From positions 62,001-126,000 of the forward strand of contig NZ_JACHVS010000002.1 of assembly GCF_014190875.1 (NCBI RefSeq): a DNA stretch of 64,000 nt. The letters are read 5' to 3'. Positions 53,369 to 63,900 of this stretch are shown here, in pieces (position 1 is the first letter of the stretch; every line of letters starts with the position of its first letter). The translations under genes and the position numbers were made by a program. The notes under the pieces are model-generated. The model searched no databases. It was not told the origin of the DNA and saw only the letters and a program-made list of their open reading frames with translations. This stretch comes from Paeniglutamicibacter cryotolerans (lineage in GTDB: Bacteria > Actinomycetota > Actinomycetes > Actinomycetales > Micrococcaceae).

Positions 53369-56095
53369 GTGGCATCAATGCTTGAACGTATCTTGCGGAC
53401 CGGCGACAAGAAGACGCTGAAGAAACTGCGGGGATACGCCGACGCGATCAACGTCCTGGAAGATGAATTCCGGGGTCTTACCGATGCCGAGCTGCGTGCC
53501 GAGACGGACAAGTTCAAGCAGCGCTACCAGGACGGGACTTCGCTCGATGCCCTGCTGCCCGAGGCATTTGCCGCGGTGCGCGAAGCCTCCGACCGGACCC
53601 TGGGCATGCGCCATTTCGATGTCCAGCTCATGGGCGGTGCCGCTCTGCACCTGGGCAACATTGCCGAGATGAAAACCGGCGAGGGCAAGACCCTGGTCGC
53701 CACCGGCCCGGCCTACCTCAATGCCATTTCCGGCAAGGGCGTGCACGTAGTCACGGTCAACGACTTCCTTGCCGAGTACCAGTCGGACATCATGGGACGC
53801 GTCTACCGCTTCCTGGGCCTGACCAGCGGCTGCATCCTTGCCAACCAGGATCCCTCGGTCCGCCGCAAGCAGTACGAAGCGGATATCACCTACGGGACGA
53901 ACAATGAATTCGGCTTCGACTACCTGCGCGACAACATGGCCTGGAACGCGGATGAACTCGTCCAGCGCGGCCATAACTTCGCCATCGTCGATGAAGTCGA
54001 CTCGATCCTCATCGACGAGGCACGTACCCCGTTGATCATCTCGGGCCAGGCCCAGGGCGACGTTAACCGCTGGTACTCCGAGTTCGCACGCATGGTCGAC
54101 AAGCTGGTCCTGGACGAGGACTACGAGGTCGACATCAAGAAGCGCACCATCGGCGTGCTCGAGTCGGGCATTGAGAAGATCGAAGACCAGCTCGGCATTC
54201 ACAACCTCTACGAGGCCTCGAATACTCCGCTCATCGGTTTCCTGAACAACGCCATCAAGGCCAAGGAACTGTTCAAGAAGGACAAGGACTACGTCGTGAT
54301 CAACGGCGAGGTCATGATCGTCGATGAGCACACCGGTCGTTCACTGGCCGGCCGACGCTACTCCGAGGGCATGCACCAGGCCATCGAGGCGAAGGAAGGG
54401 GTGGAAATCAAGGCCGAGAACCAGACCATGGCCACGGTCACCCTGCAGAACTACTTCCGCCTCTACGGCAGGCTTTCCGGAATGACCGGCACGGCCCAGA
54501 CCGAGGCCGGCGAATTCATGGGCACCTACAAGCTCGGCGTCGTGGAGATCCCGACGAACAAGCCGATGCGCCGTTCCGATCAGTCGGACTTGATCTACAA
54601 GAACGAAATCGTGAAGTTCGATGCGGTCGTCAAGGACATTGCCGAACGCCACGGAACCGGACAGCCGATCCTGGTCGGCACCACCAGCGTCGAGAAGAGC
54701 GAATACCTTTCCCGGCTGCTGGCCAAGGAGGGCATCCGCCACGAGGTGCTCAACGCCAAGCACCACGCCCGCGAGGCCTCAATTGTCGCCCAGGCAGGCA
54801 AGAAGGGTGCCGTCACGGTCGCCACGAACATGGCTGGCCGCGGTACCGACATCATGCTCGGAGGAAACGCCGAGTTCCTGGCCGTGGCCGAAATGGACCG
54901 TCGCGGACTGGACCCGGAGAACAACTCCGAGGAATATGAGCGCGTCTGGGACGGTGTCTTCGAGGAGTCGCAGGCCAAGGTCGAGCGCGAAGCCGAAGAG
55001 GTCCGCGACGCCGGTGGCCTGTACGTGCTGGGCACCGAACGCCACGAATCGCGTCGGATCGACAACCAGCTGCGCGGCCGTTCCGGCCGTCAGGGCGACC
55101 CGGGCGAATCGCGCTTCTACCTCTCGATGACCGATGAGCTGATGCGCCGCTTCAACGCCAACGCTGCCCAGCGCATCATGAACAACCCCTCCATGCCCGA
55201 TGACATGGCGCTGGAATCAAAGATCGTCTCCAAGGCCATTGAAACGGCGCAGGGCCAAGTGGAATCCTCCAACGCCGAACAGCGCAAGAACGTGCTGAAG
55301 TACGACGACGTGATGAACCGCCAGCGCGAGGCCATCTACGGGGACCGCCGCCGCATTCTCGAGGGCGGGGACCTGAAGCAGAAGGTCGAGCACTTCCTGG
55401 AGGACGTGGTCACCGCCATGGTCTCCGAGGCAACGGCCGAGGGCCACGCGGACGACTGGGACCTGGAACAGCTGTGGACCAACCTCAAGCAGCTCTACCC
55501 GATCGAGCTGACGATCGAAGAGGTGGTTGCCGAAGCAGGTGGCGTCGGCGCTTTGACCAGCGAGTTCCTCCACAACGAGATCCTTTCCGACGCCCGCGTG
55601 CAGTACGCGGCCCGTGAGGCATCCCTCGGCGAGGAGAACATGCGTGAACTCGAACGCCGCGTCGTGCTCTCGGTGATCGGCCGCAAATGGCAGGAACACC
55701 TCTACGAGATGGATTACCTCAAAGAGGGCATTGGCCTGCGCGCCATGGCCCAGCGCGATCCGCTGGTCGAGTACCAGCGCGAGGGCTTCATCATGTTCCA
55801 GACGATGATGGAGGCGATCCGTGAGGAGAGCATCGGCTTCCTGTTCAACATCGAGGTTGAGGTGGCGGCTCCGGCTCCGGTGTCCCTGCCGGGCGTCAAG
55901 GACGGCCGCGGCGTCACCAGCGGCCCCGTCCTGAACACCCCGAGCCTCGACGCACCGCAGAAGCCCTCGCAGCTGCAGTTCACCGCTCCGACCGAGGATG
56001 GCGAGGCGAGCACCCACATCGAGCGTTCGGCGTCGGCCAAGGCCGAGAAGCCGGCCAACAAGGGCAACAAGAAGAAGAAGGGCAACAAGCGCTAA
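53369..56095 (+). CDS. secA: Preprotein translocase ATPase SecA
   Basis: The 908-residue motor drives export through SecYEG. Walker A is [14 protein letters not shown] with Lys107, and the DEVD box lies at about residues 208-211 ([16 protein letters not shown]). The preprotein-binding and helical scaffold domains are complete ([38 protein letters not shown]). The C-terminus ends in Lys-Asn-rich [11 protein letters not shown] and has no Cys/His zinc-binding SEC-C motif. The GTG at 53369 gives [15 protein letters not shown], the usual SecA beginning, with GGGAG 7 bases upstream; the TTG at 53348 is less likely. Its stop overlaps the convergent gene. Confidence 0.96.
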   Translation: MASMLERILRTGDKKTLKKLRGYADAINVLEDEFRGLTDAELRAETDKFKQRYQDGTSLDALLPEAFAAVREASDRTLGMRHFDVQLMGGAALHLGNIAEMKTGEGKTLVATGPAYLNAISGKGVHVVTVNDFLAEYQSDIMGRVYRFLGLTSGCILANQDPSVRRKQYEADITYGTNNEFGFDYLRDNMAWNADELVQRGHNFAIVDEVDSILIDEARTPLIISGQAQGDVNRWYSEFARMVDKLVLDEDYEVDIKKRTIGVLESGIEKIEDQLGIHNLYEASNTPLIGFLNNAIKAKELFKKDKDYVVINGEVMIVDEHTGRSLAGRRYSEGMHQAIEAKEGVEIKAENQTMATVTLQNYFRLYGRLSGMTGTAQTEAGEFMGTYKLGVVEIPTNKPMRRSDQSDLIYKNEIVKFDAVVKDIAERHGTGQPILVGTTSVEKSEYLSRLLAKEGIRHEVLNAKHHAREASIVAQAGKKGAVTVATNMAGRGTDIMLGGNAEFLAVAEMDRRGLDPENNSEEYERVWDGVFEESQAKVEREAEEVRDAGGLYVLGTERHESRRIDNQLRGRSGRQGDPGESRFYLSMTDELMRRFNANAAQRIMNNPSMPDDMALESKIVSKAIETAQGQVESSNAEQRKNVLKYDDVMNRQREAIYGDRRRILEGGDLKQKVEHFLEDVVTAMVSEATAEGHADDWDLEQLWTNLKQLYPIELTIEEVVAEAGGVGALTSEFLHNEILSDARVQYAAREASLGEENMRELERRVVLSVIGRKWQEHLYEMDYLKEGIGLRAMAQRDPLVEYQREGFIMFQTMMEAIREESIGFLFNIEVEVAAPAPVSLPGVKDGRGVTSGPVLNTPSLDAPQKPSQLQFTAPTEDGEASTHIERSASAKAEKPANKGNKKKKGNKR

Positions 56096-56706
56096 CCGAT
56101 CTCCAGCGCAGTAGCCAACCAGCGTCCGCGCCACCGCTCCAGTCTCAGGGCGGCGGCACGGACGCTGGTTTTTTCGTCGACGACGACGGCCGCCTCGTAG
56201 ATGGTGTCGCTGAGCCGCGACACCCGTACCTGGCGGACGCAGGGGCAATGGAATGAGCGTGCCCCCGGGTCGGGGCAGGAGGCCCTCAGCAGCTCCCGGC
56301 GCCGGCTGAGCTTGGCCAGGCAGTCGGCGGAATACCAGCGGGCCAGCTGCTGCACCGGACGCTGGCCGATGAGGGACTCGAACGTCGCGGCCGCCAGGGC
56401 GCGTGCCAGTAGGGCCACCTCGTGATCGGCCTTGGTGTGCGTGGAAAGGAAGGGTGCCCCGGTATCGGGTGCGGCGCCCAGCGCCGCCAGCGACTCGCCG
56501 ATGTCCTCTATGTCTTCGCCGGGCCTCTCGGCCGGAACCGCGGGGTTCCGGACTGCAGGCCCGCCTGGCTCGTGGCGTTGCGGGTCGAGTCGCGGCGCCT
56601 GTGGCGGGAAGCGCCGGGCCCGGGGCGCATGGGCCGGGGTGGCTCCGAAAGCAGCCGTGTTGGCAAGGTGCAGGACGAGCGGTTCCGGTGCTGCCAAAAG
56701 CGTCAT
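56092..56706 (-). CDS. Rv3235 family protein
   Basis: The 204-residue protein has a variable proline and alanine-rich N-terminus and a conserved C-terminal part matching the Rv3235 family of small actinobacterial proteins encoded next to secA. The conserved part includes [40 protein letters not shown] and the C-terminal [20 protein letters not shown]. The fold and function are unknown. It has no signal peptide. GAGGAGA precedes the ATG at 56706. The gene converges on secA, sharing 4 bases at the stops, and its 3' end contains the secA terminator on the opposite strand, which constrains its C-terminal sequence. Confidence 0.82.
   Translation of the reverse strand: MTLLAAPEPLVLHLANTAAFGATPAHAPRARRFPPQAPRLDPQRHEPGGPAVRNPAVPAERPGEDIEDIGESLAALGAAPDTGAPFLSTHTKADHEVALLARALAAATFESLIGQRPVQQLARWYSADCLAKLSRRRELLRASCPDPGARSFHCPCVRQVRVSRLSDTIYEAAVVVDEKTSVRAAALRLERWRGRWLATALEIG
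56117..56174 (+). terminator. secA terminator embedded in the convergent gene
   Basis: A 12-bp perfect stem (56117-56128 with 56159-56170) followed by TTTTTT lies within the 3' coding end of the minus-strand Rv3235-family gene. Confidence 0.85.
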
Positions 56707-56732
56707 GACGGTCTCCTCGTGGTGGGTGGAAG

Positions 56733-57497
56733 CTAGTGGGCATCTTCTGGTCGTTGCCGTGCTGGAATTTCCAGGACGGTGCCGATCTCCAGCAGGTCCG
56801 GGTCGGGGCCTACCGTGCGGCGGTTGGTTTCGTACCACCGGGGCCAGGCGCGGGCCACATCGGCCATCCGGGCATCCTGGCCCAGCTCCCGTTGGGCCAG
56901 TGTCCAGAGCGAGTCGCCCCGGCGCACCACCACCTGCCGGGAATCCGGGTCCCGTGTGCTGCCGCCCAGGAGGCGCTTGAGCGGCAGTGAAACATGCTGC
57001 GGCTGCCAGCCCGGTCCCGGGATGGAATCAAGGCCCGTTCCGGGCGAGGGTTTTGCCGTTGCCGGGTCCCGTAGCGCAGCCGGGTCGGAGCGGGGCCCGA
57101 TGGATGCGGCGGCCGTGGTCTCCGGGGGAACGGGCGCGGCCTGAGCCGCGGGTGCCAGCACCAGTGAACCGCCCAGCGCAACGGCGAGGAGCCGGTACAT
57201 GAAGCCCGGGGCGAGCCGCCTGGCGGAGTCGGCCCAATGCGTGAGTCCCAGGCGGGACAGGACGACCGATGCCGACGCGGCGATGGCTCCCAGCAGGACC
57301 CAGCCCAGCAACAGCAGTCCCAGTGCTGAATAGGCGATGCCGATGAGGTATTCGAGTTCCGGCACGGTGATGGTCTGCCTGCCATCGAAACCAGGCGGGA
57401 GGTGTTGGAGCAGCGAAAGGCCGCTGTGGGCCAGGACAAACCCGAATCCGACCATGCCGGCCAGCGAGGCGATGTCGCGCAGCGCGTAACGATTCAT
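56733..57497 (-). CDS. LysM-domain membrane protein
   Basis: The 254-residue protein has three hydrophobic segments in its first half (LAGMVGFGFVLAHSGLSLLQ, LEYLIGIAYSALGLLLLGWV and LLAVALGGSLVLAPAAQAAP). These are followed by a Pro-Ala-rich linker and a C-terminal LysM domain (VVRRGDSLWTLAQRELGQDA to LLEIGTVLEIPARQ) that should contact peptidoglycan. The LysM part would lie outside the membrane. The start ATG at 57497 lies at the edge of an AT-rich tract. The Rv3235-family gene follows 26 bases downstream on the same strand, so the two are probably co-transcribed. It may link the cell wall with the membrane; the enzyme partner is not visible. Confidence 0.85.
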   Translation of the reverse strand: MNRYALRDIASLAGMVGFGFVLAHSGLSLLQHLPPGFDGRQTITVPELEYLIGIAYSALGLLLLGWVLLGAIAASASVVLSRLGLTHWADSARRLAPGFMYRLLAVALGGSLVLAPAAQAAPVPPETTAAASIGPRSDPAALRDPATAKPSPGTGLDSIPGPGWQPQHVSLPLKRLLGGSTRDPDSRQVVVRRGDSLWTLAQRELGQDARMADVARAWPRWYETNRRTVGPDPDLLEIGTVLEIPARQRPEDAH

Positions 57498-57575
57498 TTC
57501 AACGTCATCCAATGTTGTTTGAGTACATTTGATGTTATTTGTGTTCGTTTGGTTCATTTAGAATGCCACCCCGGG
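57498..57575. promoter_or_regulatory. AT-rich divergent control region
   Basis: Nearly 80 bases here are far richer in A and T than the rest of the window. They include runs such as CATTTGATGTTATTTGTG between the LysM gene and the gene at 57623. Similar TTTG-containing words recur. It looks like a bound control region rather than coding DNA; the protein that binds is unknown. Confidence 0.45.
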
Positions 57576-57610
57576 ACATCGCTGTCTAGGGGTGTGGAGG
57601 GCAAGACGCC

Positions 57611-57623
57611 TAAGGTATGGCCA
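57611..57623 (+). promoter_or_regulatory. Leaderless -10 box deciding the start at 57623
   Basis: TAAGGT (57611-57616) is followed by 6 bases and ATG at 57623. The in-frame ATG at 57617 directly abuts the box. Confidence 0.5.
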
Positions 57624-58183
57624 TGAGATGGGAATCGCTCTTCGAGGATCTGGAAGCCCAGCTCCGGGCCGAGCAATGGAGCGGTCAAGCTGCGGAAATC
57701 CAAGAGCTGGTCCGCGTCGAACTGACCCGGCACCTGCTCGCGGACAGGCTGCGTCCGCTGGTTGGCCGTCAGCTGGAGGTCAGGCTGCTAGGCGGCACTG
57801 CGATCCACGGACGGCTGGCGCATACCGGGCGCGGATGGCTGATCCTCGACGCCGAGGGCCGTGAATACTTGGTAATCGAAGCGGGCATGGCATCGATCGG
57901 ACTTACCCCCGACGGGCAGGGAACCGCAGCCGCAGCCGACGCTGCCGCCGATCGGGGGCTGGGGATCGGCGGCGCATTGCGGGCACTGGTGCGAGACCGC
58001 TGCCGGGTCAGGGTCTATGGCATCGACGGAACCAGCCTCGGGGAAGGGACACTGGACCGCGCCTCTCGGGACTTCGTGCAGTTGGCTGTGCACGAACGCG
58101 ACCAGTACCGCCGGGCACCCGCCGTGCGCCGGGTGCAACTCATCCCCCTGCACGCCATCGCCGCCATCCGCCGCGAAACCTGA
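57623..58183 (+). CDS. Conserved hypothetical protein with possible Sm-like strand pattern
   Basis: The 186-residue protein has an N-terminal helical half (WESLFEDLEAQLRAEQWSGQ, VRVELTRHLLADRLRPLVGR). Then come two regions of short beta-strands: VRLLGGTAIHGRLAHTGRGW with LILDAEGREYLVIEAG, and RVRVYGIDGTSLGEGTLDRA with DFVQLAVHERD. The alternating strands around Gly and Arg recall Sm/LSm or SH3-like small barrels in duplicate, but this is a pattern impression only. It has no signal peptide. Similar proteins occur near secA in Micrococcaceae, as far as I recall. The mRNA appears leaderless. Confidence 0.7.
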   Translation: MRWESLFEDLEAQLRAEQWSGQAAEIQELVRVELTRHLLADRLRPLVGRQLEVRLLGGTAIHGRLAHTGRGWLILDAEGREYLVIEAGMASIGLTPDGQGTAAAADAAADRGLGIGGALRALVRDRCRVRVYGIDGTSLGEGTLDRASRDFVQLAVHERDQYRRAPAVRRVQLIPLHAIAAIRRET

Positions 58184-58204
58184 GGCGTCGGCCGATCGCC
58201 CGGT

Positions 58205-58684
58205 TCAGGCCCAGGCGATCCGCACGGCGACAGCGACCAGGAGTAACGCGAAGGCGAGCAGGGCCACCGCTGCCCTGAACATACCGGTGAATTCCCAGCG
58301 CTTGACGAGCCGTTTCCAGTCGGCCCGCGGGTCATCGGCGCTCCAGGTCTCGTTGACCTTGATGTTCATCGGCATCGTACCCACGAACGCGCGGAGCAAG
58401 AAGGCCAGAAGCGCGGCGGCGCCCATTATGCGGACGGAGAATCCGAGCCCGATTCCACCGCTCGGCAGCACGATGACGCCGGTGCTGATGGTGGGGACCA
58501 TGATGGACGGCACCACGATGATGAGCTTGCGAACCAACGAAATGCGGGCCAGCAGATGCGCCCTGTCCACCAAGGCGTCCAGGGCGTCCAGCGCGGGCTG
58601 TGCACGGAAGCGGACAATGAACTCCTCGCCGGCGAGTATTCCCGCCCGGAAGAGTCCGTCGAACTCCATGATCACCTGGACCAT
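58205..58684 (-). CDS. DUF1772-like (anthrone-oxygenase-type) membrane protein
   Basis: The 159-residue protein has three to four membrane helices (for example KLIIVVPSIMVPTISTGVIV, IMGAAALLAFLLRAFVGTMP, AAVALLAFALLLVAVAVRIA). The conserved loop reads MPMNIKVNETWSADDPRADW followed by KRLVKRWEFTGMFRA. Asn-x-x-(V/x)-x-x-W before a short Trp-x-x-x-x-x-x-W region is the mark of the DUF1772/anthrone-oxygenase family. The biochemical role in actinobacteria is unknown. The start is uncertain between ATG 58684 (GAGG nearby) and ATG 58666. It converges with the gene ending at 58183, with about 20 bases between. Confidence 0.75.
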   Translation of the reverse strand: MVQVIMEFDGLFRAGILAGEEFIVRFRAQPALDALDALVDRAHLLARISLVRKLIIVVPSIMVPTISTGVIVLPSGGIGLGFSVRIMGAAALLAFLLRAFVGTMPMNIKVNETWSADDPRADWKRLVKRWEFTGMFRAAVALLAFALLLVAVAVRIAWA

Positions 58685-58971
58685 TGCCTCATCATGCCCG
58701 ATTGAACGACCCCGGGACCGACCGCTGTGGAAAACCGCTGGCCGACGGGCCGGACCTGGTCTGATGTGTGGATCCGCCGGGCCCGCCGGGGCCACGCGGC
58801 CCCCTCCGAGCTGGCGGCCCGCGAACGGCAGCCGCACGAGCCAGGAGGCGGATCCGGACCCTCGGCCTCTGGCCACAGGGTGTCCGCGGGCATATCGTTA
58901 GTCGCCACGGCGGGATCCCGGCTCCTTGCTCGGCATTCCCCGCCGCCGGCAGGCACATGGAGGGGGCTGCA

Positions 58972-59628
58972 ATGGGCACGAACGGGAAAACGGCGGAGGA
59001 GGGCGCCCGACGGCTGCGCAAGCCCGGATGGAAGGATCCGCGCCTGATAGTGGGCACGTTGATCGTGCTGGCCTCCGTGGCGGGAACCGCCGCCCTGGTC
59101 GCGGGGCTGGATGAAACCACGCCCATGTACGTGGCAAAAGCCGACATCCCCCTGGGTGGTCCGGTCACTGCCGACTCCCTCGCCATCGCAAACGTCAGGC
59201 TGGAGGGCCTGGCGGACCGCTATCTGGGCGCAGGGGCGGCCCCGGCACCCGGGACCCGGGCGAACACGCTGCTGCGGGCCGGACACCTGATACCCGTGGG
59301 AGATCTGGGTCTGCCCGGGACCGGAAACCGCCGACCGGTGTCCATTGAGCTTCCGAAGTCGCTGCCCGCGGCCATCACCACCGGTGCCCGTGTCGATGTC
59401 TGGGTGGCGCTGCGCGATAAGACGGCCAACGGCTACGCCGTCCCCACTCTTCTGCTCCAGGCCACCGAGGTCAGCGCCCGGCGCGAGCTCGAATCGGGGT
59501 TCGGTGGCAGCCAGGGCGAAGTCATCGAGCTTCTCGTCCCCGATGACAAGTTGGCGCCCCTGCTCGATGCCATGGCCAACGAGGCGCACATTACCGTGGT
59601 GTTCAATCCGTCGGCCACCACCCCATGA
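58972..59628 (+). CDS. SAF-domain membrane protein (CpaB/FlgA-like)
   Basis: The 218-residue protein has a short basic cytoplasmic N-terminus, one membrane helix (LIVGTLIVLASVAGTAALVA) and an external SAF domain (YVAKADIPLGGPVTADSLAI, ANTLLRAGHLIPVGDL). A C-terminal region follows with SIELPKSLPAAITTGARVDV and VWVALRD, matching RcpC/CpaB-like proteins that bind peptidoglycan or pilus parts. GGAGGGGG lies 5 bases before the ATG at 58972. It overlaps the CpaE-like gene by 4 bases (ATGA). Pilin, CpaF, TadB or TadC genes are not in the window. Confidence 0.85.
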   Translation: MGTNGKTAEEGARRLRKPGWKDPRLIVGTLIVLASVAGTAALVAGLDETTPMYVAKADIPLGGPVTADSLAIANVRLEGLADRYLGAGAAPAPGTRANTLLRAGHLIPVGDLGLPGTGNRRPVSIELPKSLPAAITTGARVDVWVALRDKTANGYAVPTLLLQATEVSARRELESGFGGSQGEVIELLVPDDKLAPLLDAMANEAHITVVFNPSATTP

Positions 59629-60869
59629 GCATCTCCGCTGCCATCTGGGGCGATGAGCGGGGCATCGTCGAGCGGCTCGAACACTACCGCGGCGCGGTGA
59701 CCGTGGCCCGCATTTGCGAGGACCTGCTCGAGGCGGTGGCCCTTGCCGAGACCGGCCTCATCGACGTGGTGCTGCTGGCCGGTCCCTCGGTGCTGGTGGA
59801 CGCCGCCACCCTCGATGCGCTGGCTGAGCGCGGCATTCCCGTCCTGGTCCTTGGAGCCGAGCAGGGGGAGTCGGAACGGCTGACTGCCCTCGGGGCCATC
59901 CTGGCCCCGCCGGATGCCGGGGCCGAGGAGATCAATGCAATCCTCGAACGTGCCTGCGCCGCAGTCTCGGCAGGGCGTTCAACCCCGGGTGCCACGATGG
60001 CTGACCAGTCTGCCGATCCGGCCGGCGGCGGCAAGGTGGTGGTCTTCTGGGGTCCCGGGGGAGCGCCAGGCCGTTCGACGCTCGCGGTGAACTATGCGGC
60101 CGAATCTGCGCTGGCCGGGCGCGGGGTGATCCTGGTGGATGCCGATACCTATGGCGCATCCATCGCCATCCAGCTGGGGCTGCTGGATGAGGCCGCGGGA
60201 CTTGCCCAGCTCTGCCGGCTGGCGGATCAGGGCCGTTTGGAAAGCGAGGGCATCGACCGTGCCTGCGCCAGGGTGCGCATTGCCGGAACCGGATTGGCCG
60301 TGGCCACCGGGCTGCCGCGGCCCAACCGCTGGCCCGAGCTGCGTCCGGCCTCGATCCACCGGGTGCTCGCAGCATTGCGTACACGCTTCGACACGATAGT
60401 GGTGGACGTCGCGGCGCCGCTGGAACTGGACGAGGACCTGAGCTTCGACACGCTCGCACCGCAACGCAACGGGGCGACGATTGCCGTGCTCGGCCAGGCC
60501 GACACGCTCCATGCCGTGGGGTCCGCGGACGCGATAGGCGTGCCGAGGCTGTTGCGGGCTCTGGAGGAACTGGCGGAGGTCCTGCCGGCCGCCAACCCGC
60601 AGGTGGTATTCAACAAGGTTGCGACCGCCACCGTCGGCCCCTCCCCGCAACGGGCCCTGAACGAGACGTGGGAGCGCTTCGGACCCGCTGTGCCCATCGG
60701 GGTATACGTGCCCTCGGACAGGGCGGCGACCGATGCCGCTCTGCTCGCCGGCACCGTTCTGGCAGAAACCGCGCCCAGGTCTCCGGCCCGGGAGGCCATG
60801 GCCCGGCTCGCCGGGCACGAAATCCGACCGAAAAGCGGATTTTCCACCGGTTTTCCGCGTCGAAAGTGA
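59625..60869 (+). CDS. CpaE/MinD-like P-loop ATPase
   Basis: The 414-residue protein has an N-terminal pseudo-receiver region (about residues 1-110) and a MinD/ParA-type ATPase domain. The deviant Walker A region is FWGPGGAPGRSTLAVNYAAE, in which the signature Lys of KGGxGKT is replaced (GAPGRST), with Walker A' VILVDADTYGASIAIQ. TIVVDVAAPLELDED follows as Walker B. The loss of the conserved lysines suggests weak or altered nucleotide hydrolysis. CpaE proteins localise secretion or Tad-pilus complexes at the pole. Here it is co-translated with a SAF protein and has no pilus genes nearby. Confidence 0.82.
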   Translation: MSISAAIWGDERGIVERLEHYRGAVTVARICEDLLEAVALAETGLIDVVLLAGPSVLVDAATLDALAERGIPVLVLGAEQGESERLTALGAILAPPDAGAEEINAILERACAAVSAGRSTPGATMADQSADPAGGGKVVVFWGPGGAPGRSTLAVNYAAESALAGRGVILVDADTYGASIAIQLGLLDEAAGLAQLCRLADQGRLESEGIDRACARVRIAGTGLAVATGLPRPNRWPELRPASIHRVLAALRTRFDTIVVDVAAPLELDEDLSFDTLAPQRNGATIAVLGQADTLHAVGSADAIGVPRLLRALEELAEVLPAANPQVVFNKVATATVGPSPQRALNETWERFGPAVPIGVYVPSDRAATDAALLAGTVLAETAPRSPAREAMARLAGHEIRPKSGFSTGFPRRK

Positions 60870-60955
60870 CGCGACTAATCATGACCGCTAGGGTTGAATA
60901 ATATCGGCTCGACGCAATGGCGCGTCGGGCAAAATCCACACACGGAGGCGTTCTT

Positions 60956-63900
60956 TTGAACTCGTCGGAGTCCGGCATGTCCGAAGCATTCATCGCTGAG
61001 ACCATCACCCCGGAACTTGTTGCAAACTACTATGGGCACGTGGCCGAGGAGGACGCCCGGGTGTACACCCCGGACGAACTCGCATCACGGGTTGCCGCGC
61101 ACTTGGCTGTGGGCTACCACCGGGATCCGGGCACCTCACGGGTCGCGGTGCGCACCCACGGCGGAACCTCGGTGGTCTATGTGGTCACCGACGACATGCC
61201 GTTCCTGGTTGACTCGGTCACCGCGGAAATCGTCGCCCAGCACCTGGCCATCGGCCTGGTCGTGCACCCGACGTTCCTGGTCAACCGCCGCGACGGACGC
61301 AACGAGATCATCGCGCTGAACGAGGTTCCGGCCCATGCCTCCATCGCCAGCGGCGACACGGCGGCCCTTCCCGACATCTCCAAACTGCTGGAAACCGGCG
61401 GCAACACCCGGATTGAGTCCTGGATCGCCATCGAAATCGGCGGGAGCTCGTCCGCCGAGGCGGCGGCGGTACTGATCGCCGGCCTGGAGCGCGTACTCGC
61501 CGACGTGCGTGCCGCGGTAGAAGACTGGCCCGCAATGCGCGACCGGGTCCACCAGATCGCCGATTCGCTGGGCACCGTTGCCGGTGCCGAACAGATCCCG
61601 GACCTGCAGGCAGCCATCGACCTGCTGCGCTGGCTCGACGACGGGAACTTCACCTTCCTGGGCTATCGCGACTACGACCTGATCACCGAGAACGGCGAGG
61701 ATGCGCTGCGCATCAACACCGAAAGCGGTCTGGGCCTGATGCGCCTGGCCGTGCGGGCCTCCGAGACCCAGCAGCTGACCCCGGCCGGCCGCGCCAAGGC
61801 CCGCGAAAAGCGCGCCCTGGTCATTACCAAGGCCAACTCGCGCTCCACCGTGCATCGCAAGGTCTACCTGGACTATGTCGGCATCAAGTCCTTCGACGCG
61901 CAGGGCAACGTCAATGGCGAGCGCCGCTTCATCGGCCTCTTCGCCTCAAGTGCCTACACCTCCTCGGTGCGCAGCGTGCCGGTGGTCCGCGAAAAGGTCG
62001 ACGCGGTGCTCGAGCACTCGGGCCTGGCCCCGGACTCGCACTCCGGCAAGGACCTGCTGACCATCCTCGAGACCTACCCGCGCGACGAACTGTTCCAGAT
62101 GGAGGTCGGTGACCTCACCGAAACCGTGCTGGGCATCCTGAGCCTGCAGGAACGCCGCCGGACCTCGCTGTTCCTGCGCCCCGACGTGTACGGGCGCTTC
62201 ATGAACGCGATGGTGTACATGCCCCGTGACCGCTACACCACCAGCGTGCGCCTGCGCGTCGAAGCCGAGCTGAAGGCAGCCTATGGCGCCCAGACGGTGG
62301 ACTTCGAGGTCCGCATGTCCGAGTCCTCGCTGGTACGCGTGTTCTTCCGCATCCGTCTGCGCAAGGGCGCCTCCGTCCCGCAGGTCGACCGCGCAGAACT
62401 GGAGAACCGCCTGGTTCGCGCCGTGCGTTCCTGGTCCGAGGGAGTGGACCAGGTGATGCGCGAGCGCTTCGCTGGCGAGGAAGCCGCCCGACTCTCCGCC
62501 GAGTGGGCGAACGCCTTCCCGGCCGCCTATCGCGTCGAATTCGAGGTCGAGGACGCGCTGGCCGACATCGAACGCTTCTGGGTCCTGGACGAACCGGGCC
62601 ACGAGGGTCCGGTCATCCACCTCTACGTCCCGGCCGACCTGCCCGAAGACAGCCCGCTGAACGCCCGCATGAAGCTCTACCTCACGGCCCCGATCTCGCT
62701 GAGCCGGATCCTTCCGGTGCTGCAGAACCTCGGCCTGGAGGTCGTGGAGGAACGCCCGTTCGAGATCACCCGCGGCGACGGCCAAGTGCGCTACCTCTAC
62801 GACCTGGGACTGCACTTCCCCGACGGTGTGGAACCGCTGGCCACTCAGGATCGGCTCTCGGACGCATACTCCGCCGTGGTGCTCGGGCGCTCCGAGTCCG
62901 ACGCCTTCGACCGCCTGGTGTTGCATGAGGGCATGGACTGGCGCGAAGTCAGCCTGCTGCGTGCCTACGCCAAGTACCTGCGCCAGCTCGGTGTGACCAA
63001 CTCCTATTTGTTCATCTGCGACACGCTGCTGGGCAACCCGGACGTCACCCACGCGCTGCTGTCACTGTTCCAGGGCACATTCGACCCGGAGCGTTCGGCT
63101 TCCGAACGCGAGGCTATCCGCACCGCGGCGCACGAGGCGCTGGCGGCGGCTCTGGAAAAGGTCCCGACCCTTGACGCAGATCGGCTGCTGCGCCGCTTCG
63201 TGAACCTCATCGAGGCCACGGTGCGCACCAACTACTACAACGACCCCGAGGCGCTGGCCTTCAAGCTGTTGCCGGGCAAGATCGACGGCGCACCGTTCCC
63301 GCGACCGAAGTATGAGATCTGGGTCTACTCCCCGCGCGTGGAGGGCACGCACCTGCGTTACGGCGAGGTCGCCCGTGGCGGGCTGCGCTGGTCCGACCGC
63401 CGCGAGGACTTCCGTACCGAGGTGCTGGGCCTGGTCAAGGCGCAGATGGTGAAGAACTCGGTCATCGTGCCCACCGGCGCCAAGGGCGGCTTCTTTGCCA
63501 AGGAACTTCCGAACCCGGCAGTTGACCGCAACGGCTGGATGGAGGAGGGCAAGGCAGCCTATCGGATCTTCATCCGTTCGCTGCTGGAACTCACCGACAA
63601 CCTAGTCACCGACGAAACCGGCGAGCACGTGGTCCCGCCGACCGGCGTCGTGCGCCTGGACGGGGATGACACCTACCTGGTGGTCGCCGCCGATAAGGGC
63701 ACGGCGTCCTTCTCCGATATTGCCAACGTGATCTCCGAAGACCGCGGCCACTGGCTTGGCGATGCCTTCGCCTCAGGCGGATCCATCGGCTACGACCACA
63801 AGGCCATGGGCATCACGGCCCGCGGCGCCTGGGAATCGGTCAAGCGCCACTTCTCCGAATTCGCCCTGGACACCCAGACCGACGAATTCACCGCCGTCGG

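Noticed and set aside
55217..56743. Long minus-strand open frame opposite the secA 3' end
   Set aside because: The first part lies antisense to conserved SecA motifs and the rest is another frame of the Rv3235-family gene.
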